13,431 nucleotides of DNA from CAZCTC01 sp964501335 (GTDB lineage Bacteria; Chloroflexota; Anaerolineae; B4-G1; SLSP01): the NCBI GenBank assembly GCA_964501335.1, contig CAZCTC010000122.1, positions 1 to 13,431 of the forward strand, read 5' to 3'. The notes beneath the pieces are model-generated. The model saw only the letters and a program-made list of their open reading frames with translations. It made no database searches and was not told where the DNA came from. Positions 1 through 6,485 of the stretch are shown here, in pieces. How positions within the stretch are numbered: the stretch's first letter is position 1; each line of letters begins with the position of its first letter. The position numbers were made by a program, and so were the translations under genes.

Positions 1-150
1 TTTCTGAAGCCCGCGAAAACATAAACAAAAAAACTTTCTCTCGCCATCCCGCGCGTCGTATCTGACTGGGAAGAGATCATTGGCGGGACGTTACAAGGCC
101 CGGTCCTTACCACAGGGGCCTATTTTCAGGACGGAAGGCCATGCCGGGGG
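1..150 (-). repeat. Dispersed hairpin repeat, copy 1 (truncated by window edge)
   Basis: Non-coding. Positions 1-34 match 13291-13324 with one mismatch. The similarity continues more loosely through the GCGGGACG block (83-90; also at 13380-13387) and a pyrimidine/GGC-rich tail to about 150. The reverse complement resembles the copies at 6001-6102 and 6153-6207: the shared blocks are a GAAGCC-type hairpin arm, an A-rich spacer, a CTCTC stretch, CCCGCGCGTCG and GCGGGACG. The left hairpin arm falls outside the window. The strand given is relative to the copy at 6001. No transposase is associated with it. Confidence 0.65.
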
Positions 151-163
151 CTTTTCAATGGGG

Positions 164-191
164 TTGCTTACCGTGGAATTTTGCTTATACT
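164..191 (+). promoter_or_regulatory. Putative sigma70-type promoter for the sensor kinase
   Basis: TTGCTT (164-169), a 16-bp spacer and TATACT (186-191) lie about 70 bp upstream of the kinase start and just beyond the end of repeat copy 1. The -10 is one base off consensus; the -35 keeps TTG but is weak in its second half. This is a sequence match only. Confidence 0.4.
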
Positions 192-261
192 CCAATAATG
201 GTTTTGCGGGGAGACCGTTGAAGCTGTTATTTATTTTTCTGTGGGGGGAAATATAGAAGTT

Positions 262-3200
262 ATGGCAAAGAAACAGTTTCGCGGGTGGGGCATTGTTTTT
301 ATTTTATTGATTTTGGCGGTGCCTCAAGTTGTATCGGCTCAGGGCGGCGGGAATCCTGCGGTGCGTTTTACGCATCTTGATGTTGACGACGGCCTTTCGG
401 GACAGCGAGTGCTGGCCGTGATTCAGGATCCGGTGGGTTTTATGTGGTTTGGTACAGAAGAGGGGTTGAATCAATATGACGGGTATACTTTTACGGTTTA
501 CAAATATGATGCTCAGGATGCTACTTCTTTAAGCAACAATGTCGTCAATACGGTTTATGTGGATCGTGCCGGTACACTGTGGGTGGGCACGCTGGATGGA
601 TTGAACCGATTCGATCAGGAGAGCGGGACTTTCAGGCGCTATATGGCGGAGGCTAACGATCCGGGCGGTCTGAGCCATGGCCGGGTGCGGGCTATCTGTG
701 AGGATGGCGCGGGGATGTTGTGGGTGGCGACGCTCGGTGGGCTCAATCGATTGGATCCGACGACCGGCCGTTTTACGCATTTTTTTCACAATGAAGAAGA
801 TCCACAAAGCCTGAGCGATGATCGGGTCTGGGCGCTTTATCTGGACCGGGAGGGGGTTCTGTGGGTGGGTACCTCCGCGGGGCTGGATCGTTTTGATCCG
901 GCGACGGGCGCTTTTATCCACTATCGACATCAGGCGGGAGATCCTCACAGCCTCAGCGACAATCAGGTGAATGCCATTCAGGAAGACAATCGGGGTGTGC
1001 TCTGGGTGGGGACCAACAGGGGGCTGAACCGTTTTAACCGGGGTGAGGGGGATTTTGTTGTTTATCGGCATGAACGGGACGCCGATGCCGGTTTGAGCAA
1101 CGATGTAATTTATGTATTGCGAGCCGACAATCGGGATGGATTGTGGATCGGTACGGAAGAAGGGCTGAATTATTTTTCTCTGGAGAAGGAAACCTTTGTT
1201 TCTTACAGGCCGGAACGCGGCAACGGTTACAGTCTGACCGATTTTTTGGTGCGTTCTTTGTGGTTGGATCGGGCGGGGGGGTTGTGGGTAGGAACTTTCA
1301 GCCATGGAATCAGCAAGTTGGATCCCTGGGCGGCGAAGTTCGGCCTCTATTTTCATAATACCGACGATCCGAAAAGTTTGGGCAGCAATCTGGTCAATGG
1401 GATGGCTGAGGATCGTTCCGGGCATATCTGGATCGGTACGGCGGATGCGGGGTTGGATTCGTTCGATCCTTGGACCGGGCATTTTCAACATTATCGGCAT
1501 GATCCGGAGAATCCGCAAAGTCTGGGGGGGCCGGCGGCTGTAGTTTTATTGCCGGAGGCGAGCGGTCGCTTGTGGGTCGGAACGTGGGGGCAGGGGCTGG
1601 ATTATCTGGATCCAGCCACGGGAATTTTCCAGCATTATCGATACGATCCGGCCGATCCGCACAGTCTCAGCCAGGATATGATTTCCGCTCTGGTTGCCGA
1701 TCGAGCGGGCAATCTCTGGATTGGGACCTGGGGTGGGGGACTTAATTATTTCGATCGTGCCGGGGGCACTTTTACCCGTTATCAATTCGATAAGAACGAT
1801 CCGGCCAGTCTGGGGGACAACCGTGTTTCGGCGCTCTATATGGACAGCAAAGAGAATTTGTGGGTTGGAGTGTCGGGCCTGGGGCTGGAGAAGTTCGATC
1901 CGGAGACCGGGGGATTTGTCCATTATCGGCACGATCCTTATAATCCTGCGAGCATCGCACCGGCAAGTGTTTTTATTATTATGGAGGACAGCCGGCACGC
2001 GCTCTGGCTGGGCACCAGCACCGATCTGGAGCGTTTTGATCCTGTCCAGGAAGCGTTTACCCATTACACGATGAAGGACGGTTTTCCCAGTGATTATTTT
2101 TATGGGATTTTGGAAGACAACCAGGGGCGACTCTGGCTCAGCAGCAACGGGGGATTGAGTTGTTTTGATCCACGTACCGGTGAGGTCGATAATTACGATG
2201 TGGGAGATGGATTGCAGGGCAAAGGGTTTCGGCAATTGGCGTTTTTGAAGGCCCGTAACGGGGAGCTTTATTTTGGGGGATCGCAGGGATTTAACCGGTT
2301 CCATCCGGAGCGTATTCAGAACAATCCCTATGCTCCGCCGATTGTACTGACCGATTTTAAAGTTTTTAATCAATCGGTGGCGGTCGGCAGCGATTCTCCG
2401 CTCCAAGAACGAGTCACGTTTGCTTCTCAGATCCAATTAAAGTATGACCAATCCGTTTTCAGTCTGGATTTTGCTTCTTTGGATTATACGGAGCCGGAGA
2501 AAAACCTTTATGCCTATCGACTGGAGGGAGTGGATAAGGATTGGGTCTATGTGGACAGCCAGCGTCGTTTTGCGACGTATACCAATCTGGCGCCGGGCAC
2601 TTACACTTTTTATGTGAAGGGTTCCAACAGCGACGGGGTTTGGAATGGAACCGGGACGAGCCTTCAGGTGGTGATTTTGCCGCCCTGGTGGATGGAATGG
2701 TGGTTTCAGGGGATTCTGCTGTTGGGTCTGGTGGGGGTGATGGGGGGGGGCATTCACTGGCATTTCTATGGGATGCGGAAGTGGCGGGAGCGCGTCGATC
2801 AGGAGATTGCGCGTCGCACGGCTGATGTGCGGGCCAGCGAACAAAATTATCGACAGATTTTGGATAGTTCGATGGACGGCATTTGTCGGATTTCGCCGGA
2901 GGGGAAGATCCTTTTCAGCAATCAGGCGTATGCGGAGATGTTCGGTTATCGGTCGAATGAGGTTATTGGGTGCTCCTTTTCGAAGATGCTGGTCGATTCG
3001 GCGGTGCAATCGGGGACTGAGAGCATTTTGACCCAGGTGTTGTCCGGCAAAAGGGTGATGGGCGAGTCCTGGGGACGGCATCAAGATGGGCCTACCTTTC
3101 CGATTCAGTACAATATTATTCCGGTTTTTGAAAAGGGCGTCGTGATCGGAGCGACGGGCATTATTCGTGATATTACCGTTCAGCGCAGGGCGGGAAAGCT

Positions 3201-4908
3201 GCTTCAAGAGAGTCAGGAACGTTTTGCGGCCGTGTTGAACGGTATTGAGGTGATTATTTACGTTGGGGATATGCAGACCCATGAAATTCTCTTTGCCAAT
3301 CAACATGCCCGGCAGATTTTCGGCGATATCGAAGGTAAGACCTGCTGGCAGGTGCTTCAGCAGGGGAAAACCGGTCCCTGTGAATTCTGTACAAATTCCC
3401 ATCTGATCGATAAAGCCGGTCGTCCTACCGGCATCTATACGTGGGATTCTCGAAATGCACGCACCGGGCGCTGGTATCACATTCAGAATGAAGCGATCCA
3501 TTGGATTGACGGGCGATTGGCGCGTTTGGAAGTGGCAACCGATATTACCGATCTCAAACTGATTGAGGAGCAGGTGGTGATTCAGCAGCGGCAGCTGGCG
3601 GCGTTGGCTGAACGAGAGCGGATCGGGCGTGAATTGCATGACGATCTGGGGCAGGTGTTGGGATACATTCATTTGCAGGCTCAGACAGCTCAGACGTTGC
3701 TAACTCAGGAGAAATACGGTCCGGCGAAAGCGGCTTTGGTGCAGTTAGTGCGGGTGGCCCGGGAAGCCAATACCGACATTCGGCATTATATTTTAGGGAT
3801 GCGTCGGGGAGCGGATCGAGAGGCGGGGTCTGATGGTTTGATTGAAGATTTGCAGCGTTATATGCGTCACCTGGAAGAAACATATGCTTTTCAGGTGCGG
3901 TTTTCATTTCCGGAAGAGCGAACCGAGTTGCGTTTGACTTCAGCCGTGGAAACCCAGTTGTTACGGATTGTCCAGGAATCTCTGGCCAATGCGAGAAAGC
4001 ATGCCGGGGTCAAGAGTGCTGAGGTGCATCTCCATTGGGACCGGCGTACCGTGCAGATTTTAATTGAAGATCAGGGGATTGGTTTTATTCTTGACCAGGT
4101 GGAATCGGCCAGTCATTTCGGGTTGGAAATTATGCGTGAACGAGCGGTGCAAATTGGGGGCAATTTGCGGGTGCACAGTGCTCCCGGGCGGGGAACCCGG
4201 ATTATCGTTCAGGCTCCCCGGCTTTTATGGGGGAAAGACGATATGGATGATGCCGGGGTGCGGGTATTGCTGGCCGACGATCATGCGCTTTTTATGGAGG
4301 GGTTGCGAACTTTGTTGACGTTGCGGGGGATGCAGGTGGTGGGGCTGGCTTTTAACGGGGAAGAGGCGGTGGTCCAGGCTCAGTCTTTGCTTCCTGATCT
4401 GATTTTGATGGATATCAATATGCCGCGCTGTGACGGGATTACCGCGACGCGTCGGATCAAAGAGTTGTTCCCGGAAATCCGGGTGGTGATGTTGACCGTG
4501 GCGGCCGATGATGAGACCCTTTTTGCTGCGCTGAAGGCGGGAGCGTCCGGTTATTTGCTGAAGGGATTGGACAGCGATGAGTTCTATCGGCTCTTGCATG
4601 AGTTGATTCGGGGGGAAGTTCCTCTGGCACCCGGAATGGCTCAGCGGATTTTACAAAATTTTGTAAAGACGGAGAGTGAAGCGCCGGTTGTTTCCGGGGT
4701 ATTGCCGGAATTGACGGTGCAACAAAACGCGGTGCTGGAATTATTGGCCCAGGGGTTGACTTACAAGGAGATCGGGCAGCGGTTGAAGTTGAGTGAGCGG
4801 ACCGTTCGTTATCATTTGGAGCAGATTGTAAGCCGGTTGCAGGTGGCGAACCGCCGGGCGGCGGTGGATTATTATACGCGCCATAAGCGGGAGGGGGGGG
4901 ATCAATAG
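262..4908 (+). CDS. Hybrid two-component sensor kinase/response regulator (reg_prop x14, Y_Y_Y, PAS-PAS, HisKA_3, REC, LuxR HTH)
   Basis: 1548 aa from ATG 262. A GTG at 241 is in frame, but ATG 262 follows a GGGGGGAA stretch and opens directly onto a signal peptide (MAKKQ then a hydrophobic run, cleavage near VSA/QG). Domains by residue: about 31-690, 14 repeats of the LWVGT..GL..FD type, enough for two seven-bladed propellers; about 730-810, Y_Y_Y domain ending at a WW pair; about 813-836, one membrane helix; about 862-973, PAS; about 985-1097, a second PAS with a CEFC pair; about 1114-1180, HisKA_3 with H1126 in ELHDDLGQ; about 1230-1322, HATPase with N1243 in ESLANARKHA and a DQGIGF loop; about 1332-1447, receiver with D1384 in LMDINMP; about 1482-1543, NarL/LuxR helix-turn-helix. 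Family knowledge implies that an exported sensor detects an extracellular ligand and the kinase phosphorylates its own receiver. The DNA-binding end would then act from the membrane, unless it is made or released separately. The ligand and target genes are not visible. Confidence 0.95.
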   Translation: MAKKQFRGWGIVFILLILAVPQVVSAQGGGNPAVRFTHLDVDDGLSGQRVLAVIQDPVGFMWFGTEEGLNQYDGYTFTVYKYDAQDATSLSNNVVNTVYVDRAGTLWVGTLDGLNRFDQESGTFRRYMAEANDPGGLSHGRVRAICEDGAGMLWVATLGGLNRLDPTTGRFTHFFHNEEDPQSLSDDRVWALYLDREGVLWVGTSAGLDRFDPATGAFIHYRHQAGDPHSLSDNQVNAIQEDNRGVLWVGTNRGLNRFNRGEGDFVVYRHERDADAGLSNDVIYVLRADNRDGLWIGTEEGLNYFSLEKETFVSYRPERGNGYSLTDFLVRSLWLDRAGGLWVGTFSHGISKLDPWAAKFGLYFHNTDDPKSLGSNLVNGMAEDRSGHIWIGTADAGLDSFDPWTGHFQHYRHDPENPQSLGGPAAVVLLPEASGRLWVGTWGQGLDYLDPATGIFQHYRYDPADPHSLSQDMISALVADRAGNLWIGTWGGGLNYFDRAGGTFTRYQFDKNDPASLGDNRVSALYMDSKENLWVGVSGLGLEKFDPETGGFVHYRHDPYNPASIAPASVFIIMEDSRHALWLGTSTDLERFDPVQEAFTHYTMKDGFPSDYFYGILEDNQGRLWLSSNGGLSCFDPRTGEVDNYDVGDGLQGKGFRQLAFLKARNGELYFGGSQGFNRFHPERIQNNPYAPPIVLTDFKVFNQSVAVGSDSPLQERVTFASQIQLKYDQSVFSLDFASLDYTEPEKNLYAYRLEGVDKDWVYVDSQRRFATYTNLAPGTYTFYVKGSNSDGVWNGTGTSLQVVILPPWWMEWWFQGILLLGLVGVMGGGIHWHFYGMRKWRERVDQEIARRTADVRASEQNYRQILDSSMDGICRISPEGKILFSNQAYAEMFGYRSNEVIGCSFSKMLVDSAVQSGTESILTQVLSGKRVMGESWGRHQDGPTFPIQYNIIPVFEKGVVIGATGIIRDITVQRRAGKLLQESQERFAAVLNGIEVIIYVGDMQTHEILFANQHARQIFGDIEGKTCWQVLQQGKTGPCEFCTNSHLIDKAGRPTGIYTWDSRNARTGRWYHIQNEAIHWIDGRLARLEVATDITDLKLIEEQVVIQQRQLAALAERERIGRELHDDLGQVLGYIHLQAQTAQTLLTQEKYGPAKAALVQLVRVAREANTDIRHYILGMRRGADREAGSDGLIEDLQRYMRHLEETYAFQVRFSFPEERTELRLTSAVETQLLRIVQESLANARKHAGVKSAEVHLHWDRRTVQILIEDQGIGFILDQVESASHFGLEIMRERAVQIGGNLRVHSAPGRGTRIIVQAPRLLWGKDDMDDAGVRVLLADDHALFMEGLRTLLTLRGMQVVGLAFNGEEAVVQAQSLLPDLILMDINMPRCDGITATRRIKELFPEIRVVMLTVAADDETLFAALKAGASGYLLKGLDSDEFYRLLHELIRGEVPLAPGMAQRILQNFVKTESEAPVVSGVLPELTVQQNAVLELLAQGLTYKEIGQRLKLSERTVRYHLEQIVSRLQVANRRAAVDYYTRHKREGGDQ
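4229..4245 (+). promoter_or_regulatory. Possible internal ribosome site and start (4243) of the response-regulator part
   Basis: At the kinase/receiver junction there is a purine-rich GGGGGAAAG (4229-4237), then an in-frame ATG at 4243, about ten codons before the receiver's first conserved strand (VRVLLADDHA). This is what the start of a free-standing NarL-type regulator gene would look like. It may be a relic of a gene fusion or may still be used. The G-rich site is not a strong Shine-Dalgarno sequence. Confidence 0.3.
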
Positions 4909-4981
4909 TACGACACGCGGGATGGGGGGAGAGTTATTTTTGCTTATGGGTGCGGTGGCTTTTTGAAGCCGCCGCACCCAT
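4909..4981 (+). repeat. Dispersed hairpin repeat, copy 2
   Basis: The stretch immediately after the kinase stop codon aligns with 6033-6102: CGACACGCGGGATGGG..GAGAGTTATTTTTGCTT against CGACGCGCGGGCTGGG..GAGAGTTGTTTTTATTT (given in blocks). In both, a GC-rich hairpin with a GGCTT/AAGCC tip follows. The copy starts within a base or so of the TAG at 4906-4908. Confidence 0.6.
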
Positions 4982-4988
4982 GTTTTTT
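4946..4988 (+). terminator. Rho-independent terminator of the sensor kinase gene
   Basis: A 16-bp stem (4946-4961 with 4966-4981, one G-U pair at 4956/4971) closes a TTTG loop. It is followed after one G by six T (4983-4988). It lies 37 bp after the kinase stop. Read leftward it lacks a following T run, so it should work mainly for the plus-strand gene rather than for the convergent lipoprotein gene. Confidence 0.8.
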
Positions 4989-4997
4989 AGCTTGTTT

Positions 4998-5894
4998 TCA
5001 GGGGGTATTTAAAGGGAAACCGGTGGTGCAGGTAAAGCCCTGGGGGGCCTGGAGCGGGGCGAAGGTGTATTCGTTAATATAGAGTGTGACAGGTTCAGTT
5101 TGATTGGTGAGGGTGATCTGATAGGTGTCGAGAATGGAGGCTTTGTAAGGGAAGGAGCCCAGGCGGGTATATTGGATGGGCTGTCCCTGGGGGTCGAGGA
5201 GTGTTTTGAGGTAGGCCTCTTCGCGGGCGGGCCCGTCCAGGACGTCACCGCCGACACAGATGGGGTTTTCTTTTGTGTAGCCGTAAGTGGGGTCGGTGGA
5301 AACCGTGCAGGGAAGGGCCAGGGCCAGGACATCCAGAAATTCTACAGTGTGGAGCAGGGTGTTGAAGGCGGGAAGGCCTTCACGCTCCCAACGGTTGGGA
5401 TCGTCTTTGATGCGGGCCAGGCCCATGGCAAAGAGGCTTTGATTGCTGTTGGGGGTGATCAAGAGGGCCTGTCCTTTGAGGGCGGCTTCGGTGATATTGC
5501 CGGTCAGATCGACGGCGGTGGCCGGGAATCCGTTGATGGTGATGCTGTAGGGGGCACTGACGATAAATTGGGTCGAGCGGCTCTTTTGTTCCAGGCTGGT
5601 CAGAATGCTCTGGATGTTGGTCAGTTCCTGTCCAGGAATACTTCCCGGCAGACCGTAGAAGGCAAAGATGGTGGTGGTGTCGCCGGGAGGGCCCATCATG
5701 ACGATATGTTCACTCATTTGCATTTGAAAAGAGGCTATGGGTTGAAAGGTAAAGCCGCCGTCTTTCATGATCTGGCGGGGGCCCATAGTATAGGCGGGCG
5801 GAGTGGGGGTGGGGGTATTGGAGAGCGTGCAGGCCGGCAGGAGCAGCAGGCTCAGGGCGAGTAAAATAAGGGGCCATTTGAAAAGGTTTTTCAT
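4998..5894 (-). CDS. Lipoprotein of unknown function
   Basis: 298 aa from the ATG whose complement is at 5892-5894. An in-frame ATG four codons upstream (5906) is less likely, because GGAG (complement of 5901-5904) sits exactly 6 nt before the chosen start. The N-terminus is a lipoprotein signal: charged MKNLFK, a Leu-rich core, then LLPAC with the lipidated Cys at residue 22, followed by a Thr/Pro linker (TPTPTPP). Such linkers are common in Chloroflexota exported proteins. The mature part contains a GFTF..IASFQM start and a LLITP..SLFAMGLA segment, loosely reminiscent of PsbP/DcrB-like beta folds, but I do not recognise a family. Four Cys in the C-terminal half (PCT, ICVGG, FTC) could form disulfides. 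The gene converges on the sensor kinase and is divergent from the PocR-STAS operon. Its function is unknown. Confidence 0.85.
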   Translation of the reverse strand: MKNLFKWPLILLALSLLLLPACTLSNTPTPTPPAYTMGPRQIMKDGGFTFQPIASFQMQMSEHIVMMGPPGDTTTIFAFYGLPGSIPGQELTNIQSILTSLEQKSRSTQFIVSAPYSITINGFPATAVDLTGNITEAALKGQALLITPNSNQSLFAMGLARIKDDPNRWEREGLPAFNTLLHTVEFLDVLALALPCTVSTDPTYGYTKENPICVGGDVLDGPAREEAYLKTLLDPQGQPIQYTRLGSFPYKASILDTYQITLTNQTEPVTLYINEYTFAPLQAPQGFTCTTGFPLNTP

Positions 5895-5900
5895 CTTTTT

Positions 5901-5904
5901 CTCC
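5901..5904 (-). promoter_or_regulatory. Ribosome binding site that sets the lipoprotein start
   Basis: GGAG on the minus strand, 6 nt before the ATG at 5894. It overlaps the alternative upstream ATG (5906-5904), which makes the downstream start the better choice. Confidence 0.7.
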
Positions 5905-6000
5905 ATGTTGATGCCAGAAAGCCGGGGCTGCCTGACGGGTTTTTGCAGGGGATAAGTTTAACTCAGATTTGTCAGATCACCAGTAGAGCTGCATTGGTCG

Positions 6001-6102
6001 CGTCCCGCAGTGGGCCTTTTCTCTGTAAGAAGCGACGCGCGGGCTGGGAAGAGAGTTGTTTTTATTTATATTTTCGGCGGCTTCAGAAAGCCGCCGAAAA
6101 TA
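6001..6102 (+). repeat. Dispersed hairpin repeat, copy 3 (most complete)
   Basis: The first 55 bp (6001-6055) are identical to 6153-6207 except for one base (T/C at 6011/6163). An AT-rich spacer follows, then a perfect 15-bp hairpin (6069-6083 with 6088-6102, loop CAGA). The reverse complement resembles both ends of the window. No T run follows the stem in either direction, so it does not look like a standard intrinsic terminator. Confidence 0.8.
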
Positions 6103-6152
6103 GGGTGTTTTCCAGACCAACCGCAGCGGTCGATTCTTTATTCGTGTTTTTG

Positions 6153-6207
6153 CGTCCCGCAGCGGGCCTTTTCTCTGTAAGAAGCGACGCGCGGGCTGGG
6201 AAGAGAG
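6153..6207 (+). repeat. Dispersed hairpin repeat, copy 4 (hairpin lost)
   Basis: 54 of 55 bases match 6001-6055, in direct orientation 152 bp downstream. After GAGAG the AT-rich spacer and the hairpin are missing: only a TTTTCGG remnant follows (about 6211-6218), then unrelated sequence. This looks like a truncated duplicate of copy 3. Confidence 0.8.
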
Positions 6208-6257
6208 AGTTTTTTCGGTTGATCGGGATTTTGTTGAAGGGGTTGGCTCTGTTGCGT

Positions 6258-6286
6258 TTGACATCCGGGGGGCCATAATTTATACT
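6258..6286 (+). promoter_or_regulatory. Sigma70-type promoter for the PocR-STAS/rsbT/rsbX operon
   Basis: A perfect TTGACA (6258-6263), a 17-bp spacer and TATACT (6281-6286, one base off consensus). It is the best promoter match in the window. Transcription would begin near 6293, leaving a leader of about 190 nt before the ATG at 6486. Confidence 0.7.
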
Positions 6287-6472
6287 TAAGTTAGTTTTAG
6301 GATTTGTTTTTCTACCACTTTTCTAGTAAGAGTTGAAAGATTCGACATAGCCATCCTCTCCAATTTTTGACCTTTTCACCTTATTGAGTGGGTTTTCAGG
6401 GGGCCTGATATTCAGGAAATGATTGTCGACCGGGGATAATTTCCCGGATGTTGGAATGTCGGAATCAGTACA

Positions 6473-6479
6473 GGGGAGG
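6473..6479 (+). promoter_or_regulatory. Strong Shine-Dalgarno that fixes the PocR-STAS start
   Basis: GGGGAGG lies 6 nt before ATG 6486. Upstream in-frame starts (TTG 6423, ATG 6456) lack such a site, so 6486 is preferred. Confidence 0.8.
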
Positions 6480-6485
6480 TTTGAG

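Larger units (their letters stand above)
5895..6485. other. Divergent intergenic region, about 590 bp, no gene
   Basis: It separates the minus-strand lipoprotein gene from the plus-strand PocR-STAS operon. It holds two copies of the dispersed repeat (6001-6102 and 6153-6207), a promoter (6258-6286) and an AT-rich leader of about 190 nt with short alternating inverted repeats (6396-6416). The open frames here have no recognisable protein features and run through repeat DNA. I could not find a convincing promoter for the lipoprotein gene. Confidence 0.7.

Noticed and set aside
529..3672. Long open frames on the minus strand opposite the kinase gene (529-1518, 1546-2436, 2437-3672).
   Set aside because: They are antisense to a gene with unmistakable domains, have Pro/Arg/His/Ile-rich composition without motifs, and mirror the repetitive codons of the propeller repeats.
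5100..5864. Open frame of 254 codons on the plus strand opposite the lipoprotein.
   Set aside because: Gly/Val-rich shadow of a gene with a clear lipobox and ribosome site; no domain features.
6069..6102. Perfect 15-bp hairpin as an intrinsic terminator.
   Set aside because: Not followed by T on either strand, and no gene ends nearby; treated as part of the repeat.
6423..6485. Upstream starts for the PocR-STAS gene (TTG 6423, ATG 6456).
   Set aside because: Only ATG 6486 has a strong Shine-Dalgarno at the right distance, and the extra residues add no domain.
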